From assembly GCA_023395515.1 (NCBI GenBank), contig JAEWZB010000085.1, forward strand, positions 1-11,914: a stretch of DNA of 11,914 nucleotides, given 5' to 3'. This DNA comes from Bacillota bacterium (GTDB lineage Bacteria > Bacillota > Syntrophomonadia > Syntrophomonadales > Syntrophomonadaceae). A program made the position numbers and the translations under genes. The notes under the pieces were generated by a model that was not told where the DNA came from, ran no database searches, and saw only the letters and a list, made by a program, of their open reading frames with translations. Positions 1 through 5,649 of this stretch are shown piece by piece (within the stretch, counting starts at the first letter, position 1; the number at the start of each line of letters is the position of its first letter).

Positions 1-218
1 TTTTTAGGAGTCCTCCTTTTACTTATTTTTTGCATATAGGTTCTCATACAATCTCCCTCTGAGCTGTAGCAGATAAAACCATGTGAGGGATAGGGGCACT
101 CACCGCAGCTTGGAAACGGCCCACGGGGATGTGGATCATGCTTTAGCTTGATACCGGAAGTAATAGTATCCGAATCATAGCAAGCGGTTTTCCCATTTTT
201 CTTATATCGTATTAGCAT
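1..218 (-). CDS. Small Cys-rich hypothetical protein, 3' end outside the window
   Basis: An open frame starts at ATG 218-216 on the minus strand and stays open for 72 codons to the window edge, so the C-terminus is missing. A good ribosome binding site (AAAGGAGAG) lies just upstream. The N-terminus is basic (MLIRYKKNGK). The five cysteines sit at residues 13, 38, 41, 50 and 57, including a CGEC pair followed by a Cys eight residues later and another seven after that, a spacing that could bind zinc or form disulfides. There is no signal peptide or membrane segment. I recognise no family. It lies downstream of a terminator-like hairpin (238-287), so its transcript probably crosses that hairpin. 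The strong ribosome binding site and unbroken frame argue for a real gene; the function is unknown. Confidence 0.55.
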   Translation of the reverse strand, partial: MLIRYKKNGKTACYDSDTITSGIKLKHDPHPRGPFPSCGECPYPSHGFICYSSEGDCMRTYMQKISKRRTPK

Positions 219-237
219 GGCTCTCCTTTCTGGACAT

Positions 238-287
238 AAAAAAAGCCGGAGAATCTGAGTGCTAAAATGCACTTTCAATTCTCCGGC
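238..287 (-). terminator. Intrinsic terminator or attenuator-like hairpin
   Basis: Bases 245-254 and 278-287 form a perfect 10-bp stem (GCCGGAGAAT against ATTCTCCGGC). Inner pairing (256-262 with 269-277, with a small bulge) extends it. On the minus strand a run of seven T (244-238) follows directly, the classic terminator layout. It ends only 20 bases before the ATG of the Cys-rich ORF and well beyond the separate terminator after the rRNA methyltransferase gene, so it may act as a leader attenuator rather than a gene-end terminator. On the plus strand a T run also follows, but eight bases away. Confidence 0.6.
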
Positions 288-303
288 AATATCCGTTTTT
301 TTT

Positions 304-309
304 ATTATA
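304..309 (-). promoter_or_regulatory. Possible -10 box for the Cys-rich ORF
   Basis: On the minus strand a perfect TATAAT occurs here, about 17 bases before the hairpin at 287. No good -35 box lies 16-18 bases upstream; the best TTGAGA is 23 bases away. A weak -35 with a perfect -10 would suit an activator-dependent promoter, and the direct repeats at 329-395 lie just upstream. In such AT-rich DNA a TATAAT can occur by chance. Confidence 0.3.
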
Positions 310-328
310 TTTTTTTATGAAAATCTTC

Positions 329-395
329 TATATCTCAAGGATGATTTTTGCATCAGTTTAAGGGGTATATCTCAAAAATATCGTTTTGCATCAGT
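329..395. repeat. Two imperfect direct repeats of about 29 bases
   Basis: TATATCTCAA occurs at 329-338 and 366-375, and TTTTGCATCAGT at 346-357 and 384-395. Each copy therefore has two identical outer blocks around a variable centre of 7-8 bases, with an offset of 37-38 bases. They lie between the rRNA methyltransferase terminator and the candidate promoter of the Cys-rich ORF, a position that would suit regulator binding sites. Confidence 0.5.
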
Positions 396-406
396 ATTTT
401 TCGCTG

Positions 407-446
407 AAAAAGGGGCTAAAAAACGTGCATTTTTTAGCCCCTTTTT
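407..446 (-). terminator. Terminator after the 23S rRNA methyltransferase gene
   Basis: Bases 407-423 and 430-446 form a perfect 17-bp stem with a 6-base loop and a core of GGGGCT/AGCCCC. The A/T-rich arm ends supply a T run on both strands, so the structure could work in both directions. It lies 45 bases past the stop codon of the minus-strand gene at 491. Confidence 0.8.
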
Positions 447-490
447 TGCTCTTTTTTCACCTTCAGACCACTATATGTTGTGGTCACACT

Positions 491-1759
491 CTAATCTTTG
501 TCCTTCGTACCACAATTCTGCATCAGAACCACACTCTCCACATGCCCCGTCTGCGCAAACATATCTACCGGCTGCACCCACTGCACTTCATACTCTAACT
601 TAGATAAAATCTTTACATCCCTGGCTAGGGTAGCGGGATTGCAGGAGACATAGATGATTTCTTTTATGGATTTATCGGCGATTTTTTGCAGTAATTCCGG
701 GTGGCAGCCGGAGCGGGGCGGGTCGAGGATGATGGTGTCGAAATCCTCTTTGAGGTTATTAATTACTTTTTCACAGGCACCCTGATGAAACTCGGTATTG
801 TGAACCTTATTTAGTTTGGCATTTCTTTTGGCATCTTTTATGCTTTCTGAATATATTTCCAGGCCTACTACTTTTTTACTTTGATTAGCTATATAAACAG
901 CTATACTGCCTGTACCACAATAAGCGTCAAGAACTTTTTTATCTTCGTTTCCTACCGCTTTTTTTATCAAATCATACAGTTTCTTAGTCTGCTCATTATT
1001 TACCTGGAAAAAAGCTAAGGGTGATACTTTATACCGGCAGTCACTTATTTGCTGGTTGAGATAAGGTGCTCCGTCAAGACATGTAAGTTTATTATTTTCA
1101 TATACAAATACTGAATCTAAACCGGGGTAGCCTTTCACTAGCTTAATCAACTGGGGCTCATCTACCGGCCCTTCTATGATTAACATGAGTTTTTGGTCTA
1201 ATGAAGATTGGCGGATAATAATTCTTTTACCGGTGTTTACTCCTGTAATAGTTAGATAGCAATTTAAAAACTGGCTTAATTCCGTAATTTCAGGGGTTAA
1301 GAGAAGACATTCCTGGATAGGCAAATGTTTACGGCTGCCGGAAAGGTAGTAGCCTAATCTTTTTTCATCGTTCCCTTCCCCCACATGCCAGGTAACTTTA
1401 TTGCGGTAATGCCAAGGATTACTCATACCTATTACCGGTTCTGCCTTAACATCTACCTGTCCGATTCTTTTAAGGGCATCATTTACTACTTGTTGTTTCA
1501 ATACTAATTGACGCGGGTAAGCTGCATGCTGGTAGGAACACCCCCCGCAATCATAGTAATAAGGACAGGGTGCATTTACCCGGTCAGGTGAGGGACTATG
1601 TAATTGTTTTATTATGCCTCGGGAATAACGAGGCTTATCTTCGATAATTTCTATTTCCAGTTCTTCTCCGGGAATACCAAAAGGTACAAAGGTAGCTTTA
1701 CCATCAATTCTAGCTACCCCTTCACCATTATGAGTAATTCCTGCTACCTTACAGCGCAA
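491..1759 (-). CDS. rlmD: 23S rRNA (uracil-5-)-methyltransferase, RlmD/RlmCD (RumA) family
   Basis: The 422-residue product should methylate C5 of uridine in 23S rRNA using SAM. Firmicute members of the family (RlmCD) can modify both U747 and U1939, so the site is not certain here. An N-terminal TRAM-like RNA-binding region (about 1-55) is followed by the family's [4Fe-4S] cysteines: C65, C71 and C74 (CPYYYDCGGC), with C151 as the fourth. The C-terminal methyltransferase domain has FFQVN (250-254), the SAM loop DAYCGTGS (278-285), DPPRSG (346-351), the nucleophile C373 in SCNP and the general base E408 in HVES. The start is TTG: an AGGAGGT at 1772-1766 sits six bases before it and no better ATG exists. 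Length is normal for the family. The gene stands alone, with a hairpin terminator at 407-446. Confidence 0.93.
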   Translation of the reverse strand: MRCKVAGITHNGEGVARIDGKATFVPFGIPGEELEIEIIEDKPRYSRGIIKQLHSPSPDRVNAPCPYYYDCGGCSYQHAAYPRQLVLKQQVVNDALKRIGQVDVKAEPVIGMSNPWHYRNKVTWHVGEGNDEKRLGYYLSGSRKHLPIQECLLLTPEITELSQFLNCYLTITGVNTGKRIIIRQSSLDQKLMLIIEGPVDEPQLIKLVKGYPGLDSVFVYENNKLTCLDGAPYLNQQISDCRYKVSPLAFFQVNNEQTKKLYDLIKKAVGNEDKKVLDAYCGTGSIAVYIANQSKKVVGLEIYSESIKDAKRNAKLNKVHNTEFHQGACEKVINNLKEDFDTIILDPPRSGCHPELLQKIADKSIKEIIYVSCNPATLARDVKILSKLEYEVQWVQPVDMFAQTGHVESVVLMQNCGTKDKD

Positions 1760-1928
1760 AATATTACCTCCTATGAGTTCGATTCATCTAAGTTTAGGAT
1801 TTCTATAACTATTGGAAAATAACCTGCCTGTTTTGTTCCTCGGCCAGTTCGATTAATACGTCAATCTACTTATGTATTGTTTCACCGATCTTCGCTAAAA
1901 GAACTTTCACCGGATAGTTATTATTTCA

Positions 1929-2879
1929 TTAAACTAAAAACTTCAGGTTTTTCAATGCCATACGGAGCCCTTCCAGGCTAGTATTCCTAACCTCTTCAGT
2001 CTGTCTGTCAAATAAAAGCTGTTCCAGCCATTCCCATATATCTTCTAAACCCCGGCGAATTTGATAAAACCTCAATGTTTCTTGATTTAAGTTAAAATCT
2101 TTATGCAATTTTTGGTAAGATTCCATAAATTGAGGATAATAGCTTTTGTCCGTAAAAAACATAATATCCGCCTCGGGAGGAGCCAGTTTTAACCCTTCCC
2201 AATCAATCAGGGTTAACTTCCCTTGGGACTCCATTAAGTTCCAGTTATGTAGGTCGGTATGACAAAGCACCAGTTTAACCTTACTATTTATTAAAGTCTC
2301 TTGCAGCTTAAGTAGGTCATCCAGCAAAATATTAATAGAAGCAATATAAGGCTGCAAGAGCAGTTTAATTGCGGTTGGCAGGGTTTTTGATTGTTCTGCA
2401 AGGGTATTTTTTAATTCTTGAATAAAAGGAACGGCAAAACTTTCCGTAATATCCACGGTATTAAAAGGAATTTCTGTTCCGTGGGTGTGCAGAATTGCCA
2501 CTGATTCTCCCAGTTGTTCCACTTGCTTTGGAGTTAAATCTTTTTCTCCCACAGCTTCACCTTCAATAAACTCATTAAGCAGATAAATGGCATGCTCATC
2601 TTCACATTTATATTTTCCCTCCTTGGTCAATACAGGAACCGGTAATTTACCTTTTAAATCAGAGTTTTCGTTCAGCCACTGAATGATGGGCACATATCCG
2701 TCTATCAAATTTGTATACTTTGGAGTTGAAGCTCTGGATTTGTCATATACTTTCAGAAAATAAGCCGCCCGAGAATCTTCAACCCGGTAAGCTAAGGCCG
2801 ACCAGCCTCCTTTTTGAGGAATCACAGTATGGGCCTCTATATTATAGTATTTTTTTAAAATGTGTTTCATTTGACTCAT
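1929..2879 (-). CDS. APH/CotS-fold phosphotransferase, resembling APH(9)-type kinases
   Basis: This 316-residue protein has the aminoglycoside phosphotransferase (protein-kinase-like) fold. An ATP-binding lysine is visible in FLKVY (K43). The catalytic loop is HTDLHNWN (207-214), with D209 as likely catalytic base and N214 for metal, and the DFG-equivalent is IDWE (D226). The following LAPPEADIMFF resembles the APH(9) spectinomycin-kinase subgroup, but family members phosphorylate many small molecules (antibiotics, choline, sugars, homoserine), so the substrate is not known. It is cytoplasmic, with no signal or membrane segment. The start is uncertain: ATG 2879 has a weak AAAGAG seven bases upstream, while an in-frame ATG three codons later has GATGAGG about ten bases upstream. 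A promoter (2948-2976) and an operator-like palindrome (2931-2955) lie upstream, suggesting repression by an unlinked regulator. Confidence 0.8.
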   Translation of the reverse strand: MSQMKHILKKYYNIEAHTVIPQKGGWSALAYRVEDSRAAYFLKVYDKSRASTPKYTNLIDGYVPIIQWLNENSDLKGKLPVPVLTKEGKYKCEDEHAIYLLNEFIEGEAVGEKDLTPKQVEQLGESVAILHTHGTEIPFNTVDITESFAVPFIQELKNTLAEQSKTLPTAIKLLLQPYIASINILLDDLLKLQETLINSKVKLVLCHTDLHNWNLMESQGKLTLIDWEGLKLAPPEADIMFFTDKSYYPQFMESYQKLHKDFNLNQETLRFYQIRRGLEDIWEWLEQLLFDRQTEEVRNTSLEGLRMALKNLKFLV

Positions 2880-2930
2880 GCCTCATCTCTTTAGAACTTA
2901 GGAAAAGAAATATCCCCAATTCTGTTACTT

Positions 2931-2955
2931 TTTATAAATGAGTACTCATTATAAA
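2931..2955. promoter_or_regulatory. Palindromic operator candidate (TetR-type)
   Basis: The core ATGAGTACTCAT (2938-2949) is a perfect 12-bp palindrome. The outer arms TTTATAA and TTATAAA continue the symmetry, with one extra base on one side. Dyads of the TGAGTACTCA kind are typical of TetR/AcrR-family operators (family knowledge). The site overlaps the -10 box and predicted start of the APH-fold gene and lies upstream of the divergent SRPBCC gene, so a repressor here could control one or both. No regulator gene is present in the window. Confidence 0.5.
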
Positions 2956-2976
2956 GTTTACCTAATCATATGTAAG
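2948..2976 (-). promoter_or_regulatory. Predicted sigma-A-type promoter of the APH-fold gene
   Basis: On the minus strand CTTACA (2976-2971, 4 of 6 matches to the -35 consensus) is separated by exactly 17 bases from a perfect TATAAT (2953-2948). Transcription would start near 2941, inside the palindrome at 2931-2955, and give a leader of about 60 bases. Confidence 0.55.
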
Positions 2977-3065
2977 TAGAGCAAATAATGTAGTATGATT
3001 TTTTTAATAACGATAAAAAACTGCTAGACAACGAATTTATATATAACTGGCAAAGGAGAAATAAC

Positions 3066-3461
3066 ATGGCAACATCTTATATTAAGGCCACATTTCAGTG
3101 TGATATTAAAAAAGTATGGAATATTGTAACTTCACTTAAAGATTATTCATGGCGAAGTGACTTAGCCAAAATAGAGGTTTTAAGTGATGATAAATTTGTT
3201 GAATACACTAAAGATGGATATAAAACTACATTTACCATAACTGGGAGCGAGCCTTATCAACGCTGGGAATTTGACCTGGAAAACGATAATATAAGCGGGC
3301 ATTGGGTTGGTATATTCACCGGGGACGAAAATCAATGTACTATAGACTTCACGGAGGATGTCACTGCCAAAAAACTAATAATGCGTCCTTTTATAAAAGG
3401 ATACCTAAAGAAACAGCAGCAGGCATACATAACTGACTTGAAAAAGGCTCTAGAATTATAG
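3066..3461 (+). CDS. SRPBCC (START/Bet v1-like) family protein
   Basis: The 131-residue protein shows the SRPBCC pattern. It has an N-terminal strand (SYIKATFQCD), a helix beginning KKVWNIVTSLKDYSWRSD with the usual Trp pair, alternating strands (KFVEYTK, YKTTFTITG, RWEFDLEN, GHWVGIFTGD, QCTIDFTEDVT), and a long C-terminal helix (about residues 105-131) that would close a hydrophobic pocket. Such proteins bind lipids, polyketides or other hydrophobic ligands, and a few are enzymes; nothing here shows the ligand. AAAGGAG lies seven bases before the ATG. It is transcribed divergently from the APH-fold kinase and shares its regulatory region, so the two may respond to the same compound (inference). 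No convincing sigma-A promoter was found on its strand. Length is normal for a single-domain member. Confidence 0.75.
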   Translation: MATSYIKATFQCDIKKVWNIVTSLKDYSWRSDLAKIEVLSDDKFVEYTKDGYKTTFTITGSEPYQRWEFDLENDNISGHWVGIFTGDENQCTIDFTEDVTAKKLIMRPFIKGYLKKQQQAYITDLKKALEL

Positions 3462-3462
3462 C

Positions 3463-3680
3463 TTATGTCTTGCGATAAAATAATCGAACCTTAAACCTTA
3501 TATTTTTATTATTACCCTCAAATACGGTTTCATGGTACAGCGGAAGGGTAATTACGTTACCCCTATTTTCTCTTATCCATTTTATACTTCCCTTCAAATG
3601 CAGATACCATTTCGACTCCTTTCCCAATCTTTATAAACAAAAAAATATTCCCGCCTCAGCTTGTTAATATCTGGTAACAC
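3463..3680 (-). pseudogene. Frameshifted remnant of an unrecognised gene
   Basis: Two overlapping minus-strand frames look coding. The first opens with GTG 3680-3678, has GAGG about nine bases upstream, and reads VLPDINKLRREYFFVYKDW before ending in TGA at 3596-3594. The second is open from 3630 to a TAA at 3465-3463 (55 codons) and includes KWIRENRGNVITLP and a C-terminal part rich in aromatic and basic residues. A single-base indel in the overlap (3597-3630) would join them into one protein of about 70 residues. The second frame stops one base from the SRPBCC stop codon, a neat convergent junction. I do not recognise the family. The call rests on reading-frame texture and junction position; chance open frames cannot be excluded. 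Confidence 0.35.
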
Positions 3681-3741
3681 TCACTTCGCCTCATATTGTG
3701 ATAAGTGGTAACATTCTTATTTTATATTCATACACTATAAA
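3672..3741 (+). promoter_or_regulatory. Possible upstream control region of the acidic repeat gene
   Basis: A TATAAA at 3736-3741 could be the -10 box for the gene at 3795, but no matching -35 is visible. TGGTAACA occurs twice as a direct repeat (3672-3679 and 3706-3713), 34 bases apart, the second copy ending about 22 bases before the -10. They could be activator sites; the first also lies at the start of the gene remnant on the other strand. Confidence 0.25.
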
Positions 3742-3794
3742 AAAGTTAACATTTCTTTTTTATCTATTATTTATTTGGGAAAGGAGAAAATTTT

Positions 3795-5354
3795 ATGGCT
3801 TATTGGCTTTATTGTCAAGCTTGTAAACAATGGAGCAAATCCGCTACCCCTTTGTCAGATGACAAAGCCTGTTCCTTTTGTAATATTTTATATGTTAAAT
3901 CAAGAACCCAACTCTTAAAATCAGACCCTGTGACCACAGGAATACCTAATGAAATGCCTAATAATTCAACCATACCAGCAACAGATGATCTAACTAGAGA
4001 GAATGAGATTCCTGCTGCACCTGAGCCCGCCGCAGAAATTAAAAATCAAGAAACCTCCGTTATTTCGGAAACACCTGCAGAAGGTGATGCACTTCCAGAA
4101 CCAGAAGTATCAAAACCGGATATAGCTTCAGAAAAACCAGAATCACCTGCACCACCAGAAACCCTTGAGGTTTCATATTCCCCATTAAATGATGAAACAT
4201 TGGAAACCCCTGAAACTCCAGCATCTCCCATAGATAATGATATAACCGCAGAATCGGAATCATCACAGACAGATGAAATTTCGGATGAACAGAAAACCCC
4301 TGCAGCACTAGAAACTCCCGAAGTTTCAGAGCCACCGATAGATGACGATGAAACAACAGAACCACCGGAAGTATCCGAATCAGAAGAAATCATAGAAGAA
4401 CCGAAATCATTGCAGGCAGATGCAATTTTAGAAGAACAAGTATCATTTACAGCTCCAGAAACAGCGATGCCGATAGATGATGAAACAGCAGCAGAATCGG
4501 AAATATCCGCATCAGAGGAAACCGCCGAGGAACCGGAATTATTAGAGGCAGATGAAATTTTAGAAGGACAGGAAACTTTTGCAGCACCAGAAAATCCTGA
4601 AATTTCCGAGGAACCGGTAGATGATGATGAAACAACCGAAGAATCAGAAGTATCTGAATCAGAGGGAACAATCGAAGAACCAGAATCACCAGAGGCAGAA
4701 GAAATTTTAGAAGAACAGGCACCTCCTGCAGCACCAGAAAATCCTGAAATTTCTGAGATGCCGATAAATAATAATAGAACAGCTAAAATATCGATATCAT
4801 ACGAATTAGAGGATATGGCCCCAGAAACTAAATCATCAAGAAAAGATGAAGCTATAGAAGAGCAGGAATCACTTACAACACCAGAAAACCCTGAAAACTC
4901 AGAACCACCAACAGATGATGAAACAGCAGCAGAACCGGAAGTATCCGCATCAGAGGAAACCACCGAAGAACCGGAATCATTAGAGGCAAACGAAAGTTTA
5001 GAAGAACCGGAACCTTCTGCAGCACCGGAAAATCTTGAAGTTTCAGAGGAGCAGGTAGATGATGATGAAACAGCAGCAGAGTCAGAAGTATCTGAATCAG
5101 ACGAAAACGCCGAAGAGTCGGAATTACCAGAGGCAGACGAAATTTTAGACGAACAGGAACCTTCTGCAGCACCAGAAACTCTTGAAATCGCAGAGGAACT
5201 GGTAGATGATGAAACAGCAGAAGAATCGGAGGAAATCTTAGAAGAATCAGATGCATCTCCTGAAGATGAAGAGCTTAGCGCTCCAGAACCCCGAATTACA
5301 CCGGGTCATCGACTTTTCTTTGAAGATAGAAGGCGGAGAAGAAACCCGCGCTAG
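3795..5354 (+). CDS. Zinc-ribbon-headed, highly acidic tandem-repeat protein
   Basis: I do not recognise this 519-residue protein. Residues 1-40 form a compact head with two CxxC pairs (C7/C10 and C26/C29, 15 residues between them), the layout of a rubredoxin-like or zinc-ribbon knuckle. From about residue 50 to 499 it is extremely rich in Glu, Asp, Pro, Ser, Thr and Ala, almost free of aromatic residues and without cysteine, so it is probably disordered and strongly negative. From residue 170 this region is built of about seven tandem units of about 49 residues, each with an APENPEISE-like and a DDDETTEESEVSESE-like block. The last 20 residues turn basic (HRLFFEDRRRRRNPR). There is no signal peptide or membrane helix, so it is predicted cytoplasmic. 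AAAGGAG lies eight bases before the ATG. It appears monocistronic. A scaffold, nucleic-acid mimic or partner-binding role would be speculation. Confidence 0.8.
   Translation: MAYWLYCQACKQWSKSATPLSDDKACSFCNILYVKSRTQLLKSDPVTTGIPNEMPNNSTIPATDDLTRENEIPAAPEPAAEIKNQETSVISETPAEGDALPEPEVSKPDIASEKPESPAPPETLEVSYSPLNDETLETPETPASPIDNDITAESESSQTDEISDEQKTPAALETPEVSEPPIDDDETTEPPEVSESEEIIEEPKSLQADAILEEQVSFTAPETAMPIDDETAAESEISASEETAEEPELLEADEILEGQETFAAPENPEISEEPVDDDETTEESEVSESEGTIEEPESPEAEEILEEQAPPAAPENPEISEMPINNNRTAKISISYELEDMAPETKSSRKDEAIEEQESLTTPENPENSEPPTDDETAAEPEVSASEETTEEPESLEANESLEEPEPSAAPENLEVSEEQVDDDETAAESEVSESDENAEESELPEADEILDEQEPSAAPETLEIAEELVDDETAEESEEILEESDASPEDEELSAPEPRITPGHRLFFEDRRRRRNPR
4302..5291 (+). 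repeat. In-frame tandem repeat array, unit about 147 bp
   Basis: Aligning the recurring GCAGCACCAG-like block gives unit starts at 4302, 4449, 4581, 4728, 4875, 5019 and 5166, with spacings of 147, 132, 147, 147, 144 and 147 bases. All are multiples of three, so the frame is kept. The unit at 4449 lacks five residues after the PET block. The unit at 4728 has diverged strongly in its second half (INNNRTAKISISYELED). The last unit is incomplete. Confidence 0.85.
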
Positions 5355-5636
5355 CTATGAAACCCCAGGGTATGTTTGATTATCTTCCTTGTTTCTTTGC
5401 CAAAGCCTTGCAGCCCTAATTATTTGAACTGCTCTCTGTCAGCAGATATGTAAAAAATTAAATCATCTTGCCAAGGTCCGATTTCTATATTTTATTGGAG
5501 TCAGACCTTTATTTTTCCTGCCCTCTTTTAGTCCAGTGTTCTGCTGCCCAGATTTCGCACCAGTTAAAAGTAAAAAAACCTAGCCCATTATTAACCTACT
5601 AAAAGGTTTGCAAAATCATACGGTGAAACTGCCCAT
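5355..5636. other. Convergent intergenic region, no gene seen
   Basis: This lies between two converging stop codons. A weak hairpin, AAGGTC (5473-5478) with GACCTT (5504-5509) and a 25-base loop, is followed by TATTTTT and might end plus-strand transcription. A 5-bp CTGCT/AGCAG hairpin (5429-5445) lacks a T tail. Near the right end GAAACTGC begins a segment that recurs at 7048-7079. The only plus-strand ORF after the stop (20 codons from ATG 5357) has no ribosome binding site. Confidence 0.5.
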
Positions 5637-5649
5637 TTATTGTTCCGGG
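5619..5649 (-). repeat. Copy 1 of a 31-base segment shared by two gene ends
   Basis: This segment matches 7048-7079 at about 26 of 32 aligned positions with one gap. Shared blocks are TACGG, GAAACTGC, ATTTAT and TTCCGGG. In both places it spans the TAA stop of a minus-strand gene. Confidence 0.5.

Noticed and set aside
259..603. 114-codon plus-strand frame across the terminators left of the rRNA methyltransferase
   Set aside because: It spans two hairpins and runs antisense into the methyltransferase 3' end, with low-complexity composition and no ribosome binding site.
1880..1912. TTTCACCG repeated 25 bases apart after the APH-fold gene
   Set aside because: The octamers lack a promoter or hairpin context. 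They partly resemble the 5619 segment but in the opposite relation to the gene, and are probably chance.
3544..3622. 15-codon minus-strand leader peptide (MVSAFEGKYKMDKRK) with a strong AAAGGAG, followed by alternative GGGTAA/ATTACCC/AGGGTAAT hairpins
   Set aside because: It looks like a peptide-controlled attenuator, but no minus-strand gene follows within 500 bases. The same bases are better explained by the frameshifted remnant in other frames.
4046..4963. 305-codon antisense frame rich in Ser, with similar shorter ones at 4060-5256
   Set aside because: It mirrors the codon pattern of the acidic repeat gene on the plus strand. It has no ribosome binding site and its periodicity is that of the sense repeats.
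5357..5419. 20-codon ORF (MKPQGMFDYLPCFFAKALQP) just after the acidic gene stop
   Set aside because: It has no ribosome binding site, is very short and shows no family signal.
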